Shown here piece by piece: positions 1 to 10,766 of a stretch of DNA of 64,000 bases. The position numbers and the translations under genes are program-made. Under the pieces are notes generated by a model. That model saw only the letters and a program-made list of their open reading frames with translations. It did not search any database and was not told the DNA's origin. Positions within the stretch are counted from its first letter, which is position 1. Every line of letters starts with the position of its first letter. The DNA lies in assembly GCF_019802085.1 (NCBI RefSeq), contig NZ_JAHVHV010000001.1:186001-250000 (forward strand), written 5' to 3'. The DNA is from Ferrimonas balearica (GTDB lineage Bacteria > Pseudomonadota > Gammaproteobacteria > Enterobacterales > Shewanellaceae).

Positions 1-920
1 TCGACCTGTTCGATTTCTGCAACCGCATCGATCTCAAGAAGGTCAACCGACGCACCATCGAGAAGCTGATCCTGGCCGGGGCGATGGACAACCTGGGCCC
101 CCGGTTGCCCGACGGCGCCCCCCACCGGGCCAGCCTGATGGCCACCCTGGAAGAGGCGATGAAATCCGCCGCCCAGAACGCCCGCAATGTGGCCCAGGGG
201 ATGGACGATCTGTTCGGCACCCTGACCCCGGAGCCGGAGCAGGCCCACCACGCCTTCGTCAAAGTCGCTCCCTGGGCGGACAAGGAGTGGCTGGATGGCG
301 AGCGGGAGACCCTGGGGCTCTACCTCACCGGTCACCCGATCAATCAATATCTCAAAGAGTTAAAAAAGTTCACCAGCGGGCGCCTTAAGGATATGTCCCC
401 CACCGGTCGGGGTAAGACGGTGCGGGCCTCCGGGCTGGTGATCGCCTCGCGCATCATGATCACCAAGCGGGGCAGCAAAATGGGGATCTTCACCCTGGAC
501 GACAAGTCCGGCCGCCTCGAAGTGATGCTCTTTGCCGAGGGGGTGGAGAAGTACCAGGACCTCATCGGCACCGACAACGTTTTGGTGGTTGAGGGAGAGG
601 TCAGCTTTGATCAGTTCAGCGGCGGCAATAAAATGTCCGCCAAAGAAGTCTTGGACATTGGTCAGGCGCGAGAGCGGTATGCCCGTGCTCTGATACTGAC
701 ACTGGAGCAGCCCGGGCTGGCCCCGCCGCTGCTGGAGCAACTGAAAACCCTGGTGACCGAGCACGGTGCCGGCGGTTGCCCGGTGCAGATCCATTACCAG
801 CGGCCGGACGCCCATGGGGTGCTGGAGCTCGGGGATCCCTACCGGGTGCTGCCCTCCGACGATCTGCTCGGAGCGTTGGGTAAGCTGCTTGGGTCTGACA
901 AGGTAACTGTGGCATTTTAA
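1..920 (+). CDS. dnaE: DNA polymerase III alpha subunit, C-terminal part (5' end outside window)
   Basis: The reading frame is open from base 3 to the TAA at 918-920 and gives the last 305 or so residues of the replicative polymerase catalytic subunit. The first visible residues (DLFDFCNRIDLKKVNRRTIE) match the end of the fingers/helix-hairpin-helix region of proteobacterial DnaE. The OB-fold follows, around the segment VRASGLVIASRI, and then the tau-binding tail. The polymerase active site lies outside the window. accA follows after 38 bases, the usual gammaproteobacterial rnhB-dnaE-accA order. Nothing suggests a broken gene; it is cut only by the window edge. Confidence 0.95.
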   Translation, partial: DLFDFCNRIDLKKVNRRTIEKLILAGAMDNLGPRLPDGAPHRASLMATLEEAMKSAAQNARNVAQGMDDLFGTLTPEPEQAHHAFVKVAPWADKEWLDGERETLGLYLTGHPINQYLKELKKFTSGRLKDMSPTGRGKTVRASGLVIASRIMITKRGSKMGIFTLDDKSGRLEVMLFAEGVEKYQDLIGTDNVLVVEGEVSFDQFSGGNKMSAKEVLDIGQARERYARALILTLEQPGLAPPLLEQLKTLVTEHGAGGCPVQIHYQRPDAHGVLELGDPYRVLPSDDLLGALGKLLGSDKVTVAF

Positions 921-958
921 CGGTCGGGGCTGGATGGCCCACCGAATAGAGTAATGGT

Positions 959-1918
959 ATGAGCCTGGAATTTCTGGAATTTGAACAACCGATCGCCGAA
1001 CTGCAAGCCAAGATCGACGAGCTGAAGAACGTCACCGAGAACGGCGACCTGGATCTCGACCTGCAAAAGGAGATCAGCCAGCTGGAGGAGAAGCGTGAAG
1101 GGCTGACGAAGAAGATCTTCGCCTCCCTGGAGCCCTGGCAAGTGGCCCAGATGGCCCGTCACCCGCTGCGTCCCTACACCGAAGACTACGTCGCGGCGCT
1201 GTTTACCGAGTTTGATGAACTGTGCGGCGACCGCGCCTACGCCAACGACGAGGCGATCGTCGGCGGCACCGCCCGCTTCAATGGCCAGCCGGTGATGGTG
1301 ATTGGTCATCAGAAGGGCCGGGACACCAAGGAGAAGATCCGCCGCAACTTCGGCATGCCCCGCCCGGAAGGCTACCGCAAGGCCCTGCGCCTGATGGAGA
1401 TGGCGGAGCGCTTCAAGCTGCCGATCCTGACCTTTATCGACACCCCCGGTGCCTACCCCGGTGTTGGTGCCGAGGAGCGCGGTCAGTCCGAGGCGATCGC
1501 CCGCAACCTCAAGGTGATGGCCGGCCTTAAGGTGCCCACCATCTGCACCGTGATCGGCGAAGGGGGCTCCGGCGGCGCCCTGGCCATCGGCGTGGGGGAC
1601 CGGGTCAACATGCTGCAATACTCCACCTACTCGGTGATCTCGCCGGAAGGGTGCGCCTCCATCCTGTGGAAGGACGCGGGCAAAGCCTCCCTGGCCGCCG
1701 AGGCGATGGGGATCACAGCCGAGCGCCTGCATGAGCTGGGGCTGGTGGACAACGTCATCCGCGAGCCCATGGGAGGCGCCCACCGGGACGTGCCCACCAT
1801 GGCCGGTAACCTCAAGGCACGCCTCGAGGAGGACCTGGCGATCCTGCAGGGGATGGACACCGACACCCTGCTGTCCCAGCGCTACGAGCGCCTGATGGGG
1901 TACGGTTATTGCCGCTGA
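959..1918 (+). CDS. accA: Acetyl-CoA carboxylase carboxyltransferase subunit alpha
   Basis: The product is 319 residues, the usual length for AccA. With AccD it forms the carboxyltransferase that moves CO2 from carboxybiotin to acetyl-CoA, giving malonyl-CoA for fatty-acid synthesis. The N-terminal coiled coil (about 10-55) is followed by a crotonase-type fold carrying [10 protein letters not shown] and the glycine-rich [12 protein letters not shown] (about 201-212), which forms the oxyanion hole. The ATG at 959 fits the family N-terminus ([20 protein letters not shown]). The gene sits between dnaE and tilS, and its last ten bases overlap the proposed TTG start of tilS, which suggests translational coupling. 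Confidence 0.97.
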   Translation: MSLEFLEFEQPIAELQAKIDELKNVTENGDLDLDLQKEISQLEEKREGLTKKIFASLEPWQVAQMARHPLRPYTEDYVAALFTEFDELCGDRAYANDEAIVGGTARFNGQPVMVIGHQKGRDTKEKIRRNFGMPRPEGYRKALRLMEMAERFKLPILTFIDTPGAYPGVGAEERGQSEAIARNLKVMAGLKVPTICTVIGEGGSGGALAIGVGDRVNMLQYSTYSVISPEGCASILWKDAGKASLAAEAMGITAERLHELGLVDNVIREPMGGAHRDVPTMAGNLKARLEEDLAILQGMDTDTLLSQRYERLMGYGYCR

Positions 1919-3246
1919 GTGATGCCCTGGCGCGGCTGCAGGCCGCGCTTGCCCAGGCCCTCGAAGGGGCGACGCCGCCGCGTCGCCTGCTGGTGGCCTA
2001 CAGCGGGGGCGTCGACTCCCAGCTTCTGGTGCACTGCCTGGCCTCTGGGTCAGGCAGTGCCGTATCTGCCCCCATCCAGCTTATCCACGTGCACCACGGC
2101 CTGTCGGCCCAGGCCGACCGCTGGGCCGAGCACTGCCAGACCCAGGCCGAGGCGCTGGGCCTGCCGCTGGAGGTGGTCCGGGTGCAGCCCAAACAGGGCC
2201 CTCGCATCAGCCTGGAAGCCAGCGCCCGAGAAGCCCGTTACCAGGCCCTGGCGGCGCGCTGCCAAACCGGGGATTGGCTGCTGACCGCCCACCATCGGGA
2301 TGACCAGGTGGAAACCCTGCTGCTGGCCCTTAAACGTGGCTCAGGGCCTTTGGGGCTCTCCGGCATGGCGGAGCGTCAGCCCTTCGCCTCGGGTTCTCTG
2401 GTGCGGCCCTGGTTGCGCCAGAGCCGGGCCCAGATCGAGGCTGCCGCGGCCAGCCTGGGGCTGGCCCACATCGAAGACGACAGCAACGCCGATGAGCGTT
2501 TCGACCGCAACTTCCTGCGTCGCAGCGCCTTGCCCCTGCTGAACACCCGCTGGCCCGGCTTCAGTCAGAGCGTGGCCCGCAGCGCCGCCCTTTGCGCCGA
2601 GCAGCAGCAACTGGTGGATGAGCTGGCTGGCGAGGATCTGGCCCACCACCGCCAGGAGGACGGTGCCCTGTCGGTGCGAGCCCTGGCACAGATGAGCGCG
2701 CCGCGGCGCAACAACCTGGTGCGCTTCTGGCTGCGTCAGCAGGGGGCGCAACTGCCCAGCCAAGCCCAGATGGGGGCGATGGCGATGCTCTGGCAGGCCC
2801 GGGAGGATGCCCAGCCGCAACTGGACTGGGGTGAGCACAGCCTGCGCCGCTTCCGCGATGGGCTCTACCTGGTGGCGCCGCTGCCAGGCCTGGGTGAGCG
2901 CTGTGAGACTCTGGTCCTGGGCCAGGCGACCACCCTGGCCAATGGCGAGTGCTGGCGGCTGGTCGAGCAGAGCAGCGGGCCCCGAATTATGGCCCCGGCG
3001 CCGGGCCAATCCGTCCAGGTGCGCTACGATCTGCCAGGCAGTCTTCGCCTGCATCCGGCGGGGCGAGACCGCGCCCGCAGCCTGAAGAAGCTGTGGCAGG
3101 AGTGGGGGATACCGCCCTGGCGGCGTGGCCAGGTGGCCCTGCTCTGTTACGATGACAAGGTGGTGTCGGCCCTGGGGCTCTGGCTGGAGCGCAGTGCCCT
3201 GTGTGACACCGGGCCCGGATGGGTGCCCATCAAGGAAAACGACTGA
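1909..3246 (+). CDS. tilS: tRNA(Ile)-lysidine synthase
   Basis: This enzyme attaches lysine to cytidine 34 of the AUA-reading tRNA-Ile, changing both amino-acid identity and codon reading. The PP-loop ATP pyrophosphatase signature SGGVDS is at residues 32-37, followed by the HHGLS segment and the [11 protein letters not shown] motif typical of TilS. The C-terminal part contains the TilS-specific RNA-binding domains and ends with [13 protein letters not shown]-like sequence. The product is 445 residues, against about 430 in E. coli. The start used is a TTG inside the 3' end of accA, because no in-frame ATG lies before the PP loop; the exact start is uncertain. Confidence 0.93.
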   Translation: MPLSDALARLQAALAQALEGATPPRRLLVAYSGGVDSQLLVHCLASGSGSAVSAPIQLIHVHHGLSAQADRWAEHCQTQAEALGLPLEVVRVQPKQGPRISLEASAREARYQALAARCQTGDWLLTAHHRDDQVETLLLALKRGSGPLGLSGMAERQPFASGSLVRPWLRQSRAQIEAAAASLGLAHIEDDSNADERFDRNFLRRSALPLLNTRWPGFSQSVARSAALCAEQQQLVDELAGEDLAHHRQEDGALSVRALAQMSAPRRNNLVRFWLRQQGAQLPSQAQMGAMAMLWQAREDAQPQLDWGEHSLRRFRDGLYLVAPLPGLGERCETLVLGQATTLANGECWRLVEQSSGPRIMAPAPGQSVQVRYDLPGSLRLHPAGRDRARSLKKLWQEWGIPPWRRGQVALLCYDDKVVSALGLWLERSALCDTGPGWVPIKEND

Positions 3247-3265
3247 GGGAGAGGACGCAGTAACC

Positions 3266-5209
3266 ATGGATCACGGTTGGTTGGAATTGGGGTTGGCGAT
3301 GGCCGCCATGGCGGTGGTGGCGATCTGGATGTGCCGTCGCCTGGGTCTGCCGGTGATCCTGGCTTGGCTGGGGCTGGGCCTGCTGGCCGGCCCCCAGGGG
3401 CTGAACTGGCTGGGTCCGGACCAGATCCATTTGGTGGCGGAGCTGGGCATCGTCTTTTTGATGTTCTCCCTGGGCCTGGAGTTCTCCCTGCCCAGGCTCT
3501 GGGCGATGCGCAGCCGGGTATTCGGCCTGGGCTCGGCCCAGGTGCTGATCACCGGCGGGATAGGCTGGCTGATTGCCCTGGCCTTCGGCATCGATCTGCG
3601 CTCCGCCATCGTGGTGGGGGCCGCCATCGCCCTCTCCTCCACCGCCATCGTGCTCAAGCAGCTGGATGAGCTGGGCTGGCTCAACCGCCGTCACGGCGAG
3701 CTGTCGGTAAGCATCCTGCTGTTCCAGGACCTGGCGGTGATCCCCCTGCTGATCGTCATCCCCATGCTGGGCTCAGAGAGCGCCGGTACCGTGCTGCTGA
3801 TTGAATTGGGCACCGCCCTGCTCAAGGGGCTGGCGGCCTTCGCCATCCTGCTGTGGGCCGGGGGTTATCTGCTGCCGAGGCTGTTCGACCAGGTGGCCCG
3901 CTCCCGCTCCGACGAGCTGTTCGTGCTCACCACCCTGGTGGTGGCCCTGGCCACCGGGTTCATCACCCTCTGGCTGGGCCTCTCCATGGCCCTGGGGGCC
4001 TTCCTGGCCGGGATGCTGCTGGGGGAGAGCCAGTACCGCCAGCAGCTGGAAGCGGACATTCGCCCCTTTCGCGATCTGCTGATGGGGCTGTTCTTCGTCT
4101 CCGTCGGCATGCTGCTGGATCTCTCCTTGGTGGGGGAGCACTGGCTCACCCTGCTGGGACTGCTGGTGGCGGTGATGGTGGGCAAGAGCGCGGTGATCAT
4201 GGCCCTGGGGGTGAGCAGCGGCGAGAAGTTCAAGGACGCCCTGGCCACCGGCTTGTGCCTGGCACAGATCGGCGAATTCAGCTTTGTGCTGATTGGCCTG
4301 GCACTGACCTGGCAGGTGATCGATCCCACCCTGGCCAACCTGCTGGTGGTGACCGGGGTGATCTCCATGGCCCTGGCCCCCAGCCTTATCGCCCGCTGCC
4401 TGGATCTGGCCAAGGGGCTTATTGGACAGGGCCACCAGTGGACCACGGAGGCGGATGAGGCGGAGCCGGTGCCGAGCCAGGATCACGTGGTGCTGCTGGG
4501 CTACGGCCGGGTGGGGCAGACCATCGCCCGCTTCCTGCGCCGGGAGGGGATCCCCTACACCGCGCTGGACTTGGATCCCATCCGGGTGAGCGAGGCCCGC
4601 CGCGGTGGCGAGCCCATCCTGTTCGGCGACGGCCGCCGGGCGGAGATCCTCAAGGAGACCGGCATCGGCAACGCCAAGCTGGCGGTGATCACCTTCGACA
4701 ACCGCCGGGGGATCTTCAACCTGCTGGACTGCATCAAGGAGCTGGCCCCCCAGTGCCGGATCCTGGTGCGCACCCGGGACGACGACACCCTGATGGCCCT
4801 GGAGCAGGCCGGCGCGGACCAGGTGATCCCGGAGAGCCTGGAGGGCAGCCTGATGCTGGTTTCCCAGGTGCTGTACCAGTCCGGTGTTCCCCTGCCGGTG
4901 ATCCTCAAGCGCCTGGAGCGGGAGCGTCGACGCCACTACCGCACCCTGCACGGATTCTTCTCCGGCGAAGCCGGCGGCAGTGAGCAGCTGCACGGAGTGA
5001 CCCTGCCGGAGGGGGCCTGGGCGGTGGGCCGCTCCCTCTCCAAGGTCTCCTTGAGCCACTGGCAGGTGAGCATCGAGGGGGTCCAGCGGGAGCGGGAGCG
5101 TCTCGAGGCCCACGACGACCTCACCCTGGCGCCGGGAGACACCCTGCTGCTGATGGGGGCCTCCAGCAAGCTGGAGCGGGCCGAGCGGCGCCTGCTGGAC
5201 GGCTACTGA
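3266..5209 (+). CDS. CPA2-family monovalent cation:proton antiporter with RCK domain
   Basis: The 647-residue protein has about 12 hydrophobic segments (residues 1-390, Na+/H+ exchanger fold), an RCK/TrkA-N domain with the nucleotide-binding motif GYGRVGQ at about 409-415, and a TrkA-C domain at the C-terminus. This is the architecture of the KefB/KefC/YbaL group, which exports K+ or Na+ in exchange for protons under control of the cytoplasmic domain. The ATG at 3266 was chosen because GAGGGAGAGG precedes it and the first membrane helix starts directly after it; an upstream in-frame extension would run inside tilS. It lies 19 bases after tilS. Ion and ligand cannot be read from the sequence. 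Confidence 0.9.
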   Translation: MDHGWLELGLAMAAMAVVAIWMCRRLGLPVILAWLGLGLLAGPQGLNWLGPDQIHLVAELGIVFLMFSLGLEFSLPRLWAMRSRVFGLGSAQVLITGGIGWLIALAFGIDLRSAIVVGAAIALSSTAIVLKQLDELGWLNRRHGELSVSILLFQDLAVIPLLIVIPMLGSESAGTVLLIELGTALLKGLAAFAILLWAGGYLLPRLFDQVARSRSDELFVLTTLVVALATGFITLWLGLSMALGAFLAGMLLGESQYRQQLEADIRPFRDLLMGLFFVSVGMLLDLSLVGEHWLTLLGLLVAVMVGKSAVIMALGVSSGEKFKDALATGLCLAQIGEFSFVLIGLALTWQVIDPTLANLLVVTGVISMALAPSLIARCLDLAKGLIGQGHQWTTEADEAEPVPSQDHVVLLGYGRVGQTIARFLRREGIPYTALDLDPIRVSEARRGGEPILFGDGRRAEILKETGIGNAKLAVITFDNRRGIFNLLDCIKELAPQCRILVRTRDDDTLMALEQAGADQVIPESLEGSLMLVSQVLYQSGVPLPVILKRLERERRRHYRTLHGFFSGEAGGSEQLHGVTLPEGAWAVGRSLSKVSLSHWQVSIEGVQRERERLEAHDDLTLAPGDTLLLMGASSKLERAERRLLDGY

Positions 5210-5220
5210 GCGACGATTTC

Positions 5221-5243
5221 GCCTGGGCGTCCCACGCCCGGGC
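5221..5243. terminator. GC-rich hairpin between convergent genes
   Basis: Arms at 5221-5230 and 5234-5243 pair almost perfectly around a three-base loop. The hairpin lies exactly between the stop of the antiporter gene and the stop of the convergent patatin-like gene. It has no clear T run, so it may act as a barrier to read-through rather than as a canonical terminator. Confidence 0.4.
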
Positions 5244-6365
5244 TTACAAGCGGAAGAAGTGCTTGAGCTCACCCTTGCGGGCCAGGGCATCCTGGTAGCC
5301 CAGTTCGATAAGCTCCAGGCAATAGGGGGCTTCGAACATCAGGTAACTGAGCAGGCTGGAGTCGCTGTCCCGTTTCACCCCGATCCCTCGCAACAGCAAA
5401 CGCACCGCCCTGGGCAGGCGCCGGTAATGGCGCCGGGCGATGAGATCCAGATCCTCCGAGGGCTTGATCACCAGCGTCTCGATGGGCTTGAGGGGCTGAT
5501 TGAGCCGCTCCGGCTCCGGCATCAGTGCCAAGGATCGGTTGATCCGCTCCAGCCGTTCCAGATCCGAATTCAGGGTGTCGGAGAAGATGGTGTCCAGCAG
5601 GTGGCCGGCGATGTCACTGGTGGCGGGCGCCCGGTGACGCCGGGTCATGGGTTGATCCCCGTGGGGGCTGTCCAGGTTCACCACCAGCAAGCGCGAGGCC
5701 CCCAGGTGGATGGGGGGGCTCAAGGGCGAGAGCTGCAGCACCGAGCCGTCGCCGTAGTGATCGTCCCCCAACCGCACCGAGGGGAAGATCAGCGGGATGG
5801 CGCTGGAGGCCATCAGGTGGTCGATGGTGAGGCGGGCCCGCTCGCCATGGCGGCGAAACCGCTGCCAGGTGTGGATCTCAGGGTGGCCCTGGAAGAAGTT
5901 GACCGAGCAGGGGTGGTAGTAGCGGGTGGCGGACAGGGTGATGGCCCGCAGATAACCTCGCTCGATGTGCCGGTCCAGGCGGTCCAGGGGCAGCACCTGT
6001 TCCATCAGCGCCCGCAGGGGCCGGTTGTCGAACAGGCAGGGGGGCCGCTTGCTGCCGGGCTTGAAGGCCAGGGAGCCGAAGTGGCGGGCGATCCCCAGGG
6101 CGTCGGCCCGGTAGACCTGGTGGGTGCTGAAGTGCTGCCACACCCATTCGAGCTTGCGCACCCCCAAATGGAAACAGCTGGCAAAGCAGGCCAGGGTGGT
6201 GGCGTTGATGGCGCCGGCGGAGGTGCCGCAGAGGATGGGGAAGGGCAGACCGTGGTTACGGGGGTAGAAGCTGGCGATCGCCTTGAGCACGCCCACCTGG
6301 TAGGCGGCCCGTCCGCCGCCGCCGCTCAGTTGCAGTCCGTACTGGGGTTTGGGGGAATCAGTCAC
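5244..6365 (-). CDS. Patatin-like phospholipase family protein
   Basis: The predicted product is 373 residues. The N-terminal block has the oxyanion-hole motif GGGGRA (about 15-20) and the nucleophile elbow GTSAG (about 47-51, serine 49). A DGS motif near residue 204 supplies the dyad aspartate. This is the serine/aspartate lipase fold of patatins, which hydrolyse acyl esters of phospholipids or other lipids. No signal peptide is visible, so a cytoplasmic or membrane-surface role is likely. The start is taken as GTG at 6363-6365, just before the conserved block and after an AGGGA-type site; a longer in-frame extension upstream looks non-coding. The substrate is unknown. Confidence 0.85.
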   Translation of the reverse strand: MTDSPKPQYGLQLSGGGGRAAYQVGVLKAIASFYPRNHGLPFPILCGTSAGAINATTLACFASCFHLGVRKLEWVWQHFSTHQVYRADALGIARHFGSLAFKPGSKRPPCLFDNRPLRALMEQVLPLDRLDRHIERGYLRAITLSATRYYHPCSVNFFQGHPEIHTWQRFRRHGERARLTIDHLMASSAIPLIFPSVRLGDDHYGDGSVLQLSPLSPPIHLGASRLLVVNLDSPHGDQPMTRRHRAPATSDIAGHLLDTIFSDTLNSDLERLERINRSLALMPEPERLNQPLKPIETLVIKPSEDLDLIARRHYRRLPRAVRLLLRGIGVKRDSDSSLLSYLMFEAPYCLELIELGYQDALARKGELKHFFRL

Positions 6366-6684
6366 GTCCCGTTTTTCCCTGAAAATCCGATCGTTAGAGC
6401 TAATTTTAGTCAGCTTAGCGGGAGGGGAGAGCCAGGGGCAAGGGGAAAAAAAGGATCCGGCTTCCTGCCGGCAAGGGTCCTCCAACTGACGCATCGAACA
6501 CAAGACGATGGGCACCGATGTGGCCTATGGGCGGGGCCTTGGGTGCCGACGGCAGCGCGCTCTGAGCCAGCGCACCACCTGGCGGGCATCATAACTTTGG
6601 GCCGACGCATTGGCCCCTTAATTGTGGATTAAGGCACAAAAAAGCCAGGGCCTGGGCCCTGGCTTTTCCTTGTATCACGAGAGT
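6366..6684. other. Intergenic stretch between proS and the patatin-like gene
   Basis: These 319 bases hold the proS terminator (6643-6664) at one end and presumably the promoter of the patatin-like gene at the other. A small inverted repeat, CCGGC-TTCCT-GCCGG, lies near 6457-6471. The short open frames crossing it lack ribosome sites and family resemblance. I see no gene here. Confidence 0.6.
6643..6670 (-). terminator. Terminator of proS (probably bidirectional)
   Basis: Ten-base arms (6643-6652 and 6655-6664, AGCCAGGGCC and its complement) form a perfect hairpin. Read on the minus strand it is followed by a run of six T, as expected 20 bases after the proS stop. On the plus strand four T follow. 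Confidence 0.85.
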
Positions 6685-8397
6685 TTAGCCAAACTTCGCG
6701 GCGAAGAAGGGCACCACCTCGTCGATGGCCAGATCGGATTTTTCACCGCTTTGGCGCACCTTGTACTCGACGTTGCCGGCGTCGATGCCGCGTTCGCCGA
6801 TGACGATGGTGTGGGGGATCCCGATCAGCTCGTGGTCGGCAAACATCACCCCCGGACGCTCTTTGCGGTCGTCAAACAGCACTTCCACTCCGGCCGCAGT
6901 CAGCTCGGCGTAGAGCTTCTCCGCCAGCTCCGCCACCCGGTGGGACTTGTGCATGTTCATCGGCAGGATCGCCACCTGGTAGGGGGCGATGGCGTCGGGC
7001 CAGATGATGCCGCGGTCGTCGTGGTTCTGCTCAATGGCCGCCGCCACGATGCGGGAGACGCCCACGCCGTAACAGCCCATGATGAGCGGGGTGGCCTTGC
7101 CGTTGGGGTCCAGCACCTGAGCGTTCATGGACTCGGAGTACTTGGTGCCCAGCTGGAAGATGTGCCCCACCTCGATGCCCCGGGCGATCTTCAGCGTGCC
7201 TTGGCCACAGGGGCTGGCGTCGCCCTCCACCACGTTGCGCAGGTCCGCCACTTCCGGCAGCGCCACGTCGCGCTCCCAGTTGATGCCGAAGTGGTGCTTG
7301 TCGTCCACATTGGCGCCGGCGCCGAAATCGTTCAGGGTGGCGACGGAGCGGTCGATCACCAGCGGGATGGGCAGGTTGACCGGCCCCAGGGAACCCGGGC
7401 CGGCGCCGATGGCCGCGCGGATCTCCTCCTCGGTGGCGAAGGTCAGCGGGGCCGCCACCTGGGGCAGTTTTTCCGCCTTCACTTCGTTCAGCTCGTGGTC
7501 ACCGCGCACCATCAGGGCCACCAGGCTGTGCTCGCTCTCTTCGGCGGCCTTGACGATCAGGGTCTTGACCGTTTTCTCAATGGCCAGGTCAAACTGCTCC
7601 ACCAGCTCGGCGATGGTTTTGGCGTTGGGGGTGTCCACCAGGGTCATCGCCTGGGTGGGCTCACCGCGCTCGCCCAGGGCCAGTGCTTCCGCTTTCTCGA
7701 TGTTGGCGGCGTAGTCGCTGTCGGTGCTGTAGGCGATGGCGTCCTCACCGCTTTGGGCCAGTACCTGGAACTCGTGGCTGTGGCTGCCGCCGATGGCGCC
7801 AGTGTCCGCCAGTACCGGGCGGTAGGCCAGGCCGATGCGCTCCAGGATGCGGCAGTAGGCGTCGTACATCCCCTGATAGGTTTCATCCATGGAGGCCTGA
7901 TCCAGGTGGAAGGAGTAGGCGTCCTTCATCAAAAACTCGCGGGCGCGCATCACGCCGAAGCGGGGGCGGCGCTCATCGCGGAACTTGGTCTGGATCTGGT
8001 AGAGGTTGATCGGCAGCTGCTTGTAGGACTTGATCTCGTCCCGGACGATGTCGGTGATCACCTCTTCGTGGGTCGGACCCAGGACGAAGTCCCGCTCATG
8101 GCGATCCTTCAGGCGCGCCATCTCGGCCCCCATGTCGTCCCAGCGACCGGTCTCCTGCCACAGGTCCGCCGGCTGAACCACCGGCATCAGGGTTTCCACG
8201 GCGCCGGCTCGGTTCATCTCCTCGCGCACGATGTTCTCCACCTTGCGCATCACGCGCAGACCGCTGGGCAGCCAGGTGTAGAGACCGGCGGCAAGCTTTC
8301 GGATCATGCCGGCGCGCATCATCAGCTGATGGCTGACGATTTCCGCATCGGAGGGAGTCTCCTTCATGGTGGAGATCAGGGTTTGGCTGGTACGCAT
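6685..8397 (-). CDS. proS: Prolyl-tRNA synthetase
   Basis: This 570-residue class II synthetase charges tRNA-Pro with proline in the cytoplasm. The start at 8397 gives [19 protein letters not shown], which matches the E. coli N-terminus, so the longer upstream extension is rejected. The class II core is clear ([32 protein letters not shown]). Between its halves lies the long insertion typical of bacterial-type ProRS, which edits mischarged Ala-tRNA-Pro. The C-terminal anticodon-binding domain begins near [11 protein letters not shown]. It is a single-gene unit ending at a strong hairpin. Confidence 0.97.
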   Translation of the reverse strand: MRTSQTLISTMKETPSDAEIVSHQLMMRAGMIRKLAAGLYTWLPSGLRVMRKVENIVREEMNRAGAVETLMPVVQPADLWQETGRWDDMGAEMARLKDRHERDFVLGPTHEEVITDIVRDEIKSYKQLPINLYQIQTKFRDERRPRFGVMRAREFLMKDAYSFHLDQASMDETYQGMYDAYCRILERIGLAYRPVLADTGAIGGSHSHEFQVLAQSGEDAIAYSTDSDYAANIEKAEALALGERGEPTQAMTLVDTPNAKTIAELVEQFDLAIEKTVKTLIVKAAEESEHSLVALMVRGDHELNEVKAEKLPQVAAPLTFATEEEIRAAIGAGPGSLGPVNLPIPLVIDRSVATLNDFGAGANVDDKHHFGINWERDVALPEVADLRNVVEGDASPCGQGTLKIARGIEVGHIFQLGTKYSESMNAQVLDPNGKATPLIMGCYGVGVSRIVAAAIEQNHDDRGIIWPDAIAPYQVAILPMNMHKSHRVAELAEKLYAELTAAGVEVLFDDRKERPGVMFADHELIGIPHTIVIGERGIDAGNVEYKVRQSGEKSDLAIDEVVPFFAAKFG

Positions 8398-8577
8398 GGT
8401 CGTGGGATCCAACTGCAGAAAAGTAGCCGAGTATTTTAGCAATTCAGGGGTACAAGTCTATCGGTGCCAAGCGTCTGTTTTAGCAGCCTCGCATTCCACT
8501 CATCGGGGATGGCGACAAAATCGACAATCACCTACTATCTAGTTTTCAGCCCAGCCCCCAATTGCGTAAGGACGCGC

Positions 8578-10158
8578 GTGCACCGTTACCTTTCCCTTGT
8601 CGCCATCCTGATGGCCGGCTCCAGCCTGTTTCTGTTCGTGGCGTACCGCATCGCCCTGGGCGAGCAGGCGCTGCTGGAGGAGGAGTATCGCCACCTGGCC
8701 AGCAACCAGGCCCAGACGGTGAGCTGGCACATGAACAGCGCGTTCGACACCTTGAACCAACTGGGAGTCCTGTTCCAGGGCTCCGAGTCGGTCAGCGCCG
8801 AAGAGTTTGGCCGGGTCGCCGAGGGGATGCTGGGCCGACACCGGGAGATCCGGGCCCTGGAGTGGATCCCCGTGGTGCCCCAGGCCCAGCGGACCGAGAT
8901 GGAGGCGGTGTGGCGCCAGCGCTTCCCCGGCTTCACCTTCACCGAGCTGCACGACGGCGTCATGGTCACCGCCCGGCCCCGCAACTTCTACTACCCGGTC
9001 TACTACCTGGCCCCCCTGGCGGGCAACGAGCGGGCCTTCGGCTTTGACCTGGGCTCGGAGCCAGTGCGCCTGAACACCCTGATGCAGGCCCGGGACGAGG
9101 GGCGGCTACTTTCCTCCGCCTCGGTGCAGCTGGTGCAGGGCCCCTCTGCGGTCAAGGCGGTGCTGGTGTTCCTGCCGGTCTACCGGGGATTGCCCGCCAC
9201 CTTGAGCAACCGACGGGCCAACCTTATGGGGTTTGTGCTGGGGGTGTTTGAGGTGGAGACCATGGTGCAGACGGTGCTCTTTGACCGGGAGCAGAGCCGC
9301 ATCGATTTTCGCCTCTACGACGACAGCGCCGACGGCGAGGTGCTGCTGACCGTCGGCCAGTTTGACCCGTCCATGGCGGCCTGGGACTACGATTTGCCCC
9401 TGTCCCACAGCGGGGGCCGCCAGTGGCGCTTCCAGGCCCGCCCCCAGGAGGCATTTTTCGAGCAACAGCGCAGCTTGTTGCCCTGGGCCATCGCCCTGGG
9501 CGGCCCCTTGATGATGCTGTTGCTGGTGGGCATGGTGCATCAGCTCAGTCAGCGCAACCGGGCCATCGCCGCCCTGGTGGAGGAGCGCACCCAAGAGCTC
9601 GATGAGGTCAACCGCAAGCTGATGCAGCTGTCGTTGACCGACAGCCTGACTGAGGTGGGCAACCGGCGCCAGTTCGATCACTGGCTGAACGCCGAATGGG
9701 ACGCCGGTCGGCGCACCAGTCGGCCCCTGACCTTGATGCTGGTGGATGTCGACCACTTCAAGGCGTTCAACGACAACTACGGCCACAGGGCCGGGGACAA
9801 GGCGCTGCGCAAAATTGCCGCCTCACTCAAGGGGCGACTCAATCGTCCCCGGGATCTGGTGGCTCGGTACGGTGGGGAGGAGTTTGCCATCCTGCTGCCG
9901 GAATCCTCCGACAACGTGGTGGTGCTGGCCCAGGCCCTGTGCGATGGCATCACTGAGCTTGGGATCCGCCACGAGTACGGTGCCGAGGTGGGGGTGGTGA
10001 CCGTCAGCATCGGCGTGGCCACGTTGGTGCCCGGCAGCGAGCAGCGACCGGACACCCTGGTGGAGCTGGCGGATCAGGCCCTCTACCGGGCCAAGGCGGA
10101 GGGGCGCCACCGGGTGGTCAGCTACGGCGGCCAGGTGCACCTCAAGCTGGCGCCCTAG
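8578..10158 (+). CDS. Membrane diguanylate cyclase with CHASE sensor domain
   Basis: The 526-residue protein makes the second messenger cyclic di-GMP. A first membrane helix (about 5-25) and a second (about 300-322) flank a periplasmic region with the CHASE-type pattern ALEWIPVV...FTFTEL...[10 protein letters not shown] short coiled linker leads to the GGDEF domain (about 350-515). The active-site motif is GGEEF at 432-436, so the cyclase is predicted active. An RxxD inhibitory site (RPRD) sits five residues before it, so product inhibition is likely. The GTG at 8578 was chosen because AAGGA lies six bases upstream; another GTG at 8464 would add 38 residues. The CHASE ligand is unknown. Confidence 0.88.
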   Translation: MHRYLSLVAILMAGSSLFLFVAYRIALGEQALLEEEYRHLASNQAQTVSWHMNSAFDTLNQLGVLFQGSESVSAEEFGRVAEGMLGRHREIRALEWIPVVPQAQRTEMEAVWRQRFPGFTFTELHDGVMVTARPRNFYYPVYYLAPLAGNERAFGFDLGSEPVRLNTLMQARDEGRLLSSASVQLVQGPSAVKAVLVFLPVYRGLPATLSNRRANLMGFVLGVFEVETMVQTVLFDREQSRIDFRLYDDSADGEVLLTVGQFDPSMAAWDYDLPLSHSGGRQWRFQARPQEAFFEQQRSLLPWAIALGGPLMMLLLVGMVHQLSQRNRAIAALVEERTQELDEVNRKLMQLSLTDSLTEVGNRRQFDHWLNAEWDAGRRTSRPLTLMLVDVDHFKAFNDNYGHRAGDKALRKIAASLKGRLNRPRDLVARYGGEEFAILLPESSDNVVVLAQALCDGITELGIRHEYGAEVGVVTVSIGVATLVPGSEQRPDTLVELADQALYRAKAEGRHRVVSYGGQVHLKLAP

Positions 10159-10766
10159 GCCGAATCCCGTCGGTCGCCAATCACCCGGGCCGGGCTGCCG
10201 GCCACCTTGGCGTAGGCCGGCACATCCTTTGTCACCACCGCCCCCATGCCGATGATGGCGTGATCGCCAATGGTCACGCCATCGACGATGCCCGCCCGGG
10301 CCCCAATCCACACGTCCCGCCCTATGGTGACCCCCTTGGAGCTCACCGGCTGCTGATACAGCGGCTGATCCAGAGCCATGCCGTGGTTGAAGGCGTAGAT
10401 GGTGACTCCGTGGGCGATGCGGGTCTGGGCACCGATGCGGATCCCCGCCCGGCCGCCGTCCAGGCTGCAGCCGTGGTTGATGCTGACCTCCCCTTCGATG
10501 TCGATGGGGCCGTGGAGGAAGCATCCGGCGGCGATCATGGTGCGGGGGCCGAGGGTGACCGGCCGGCCCGGCTCGGCAAAGAGCGCCAGGTCCGGGGCGA
10601 TAAAGCACCCCTCGGCGATGGTGACCGTTTCCAGGGCCATCAGCTGGGCCTGGAGCTGCGCCTGCCAGGGCTCGGCCCAGGCCCGATGCTTGGGTTTGAG
10701 GCGGTAGTAGAGCCAGGGCATCCAGGCCAGGCGGCGCTGGTGCTGCGCGCGGTAGCGATCGCTCAC
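10155..10766 (-). CDS. Hexapeptide-repeat acetyltransferase (maltose/galactoside O-acetyltransferase type)
   Basis: The protein has 203 residues. From about residue 50 it shows the left-handed parallel beta-helix pattern of hexapeptide transferases, including [36 protein letters not shown] and the closing [13 protein letters not shown] probable catalytic histidine is in YAFNHGM. Such enzymes form trimers and acetylate sugars or related acceptors from acetyl-CoA. Its stop overlaps that of the diguanylate cyclase by four bases in convergent orientation, and its start overlaps the end of trmO by four bases, so it is the last gene of an rcsF-trmO unit. The acceptor cannot be inferred. Confidence 0.85.
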   Translation of the reverse strand: MSDRYRAQHQRRLAWMPWLYYRLKPKHRAWAEPWQAQLQAQLMALETVTIAEGCFIAPDLALFAEPGRPVTLGPRTMIAAGCFLHGPIDIEGEVSINHGCSLDGGRAGIRIGAQTRIAHGVTIYAFNHGMALDQPLYQQPVSSKGVTIGRDVWIGARAGIVDGVTIGDHAIIGMGAVVTKDVPAYAKVAGSPARVIGDRRDSA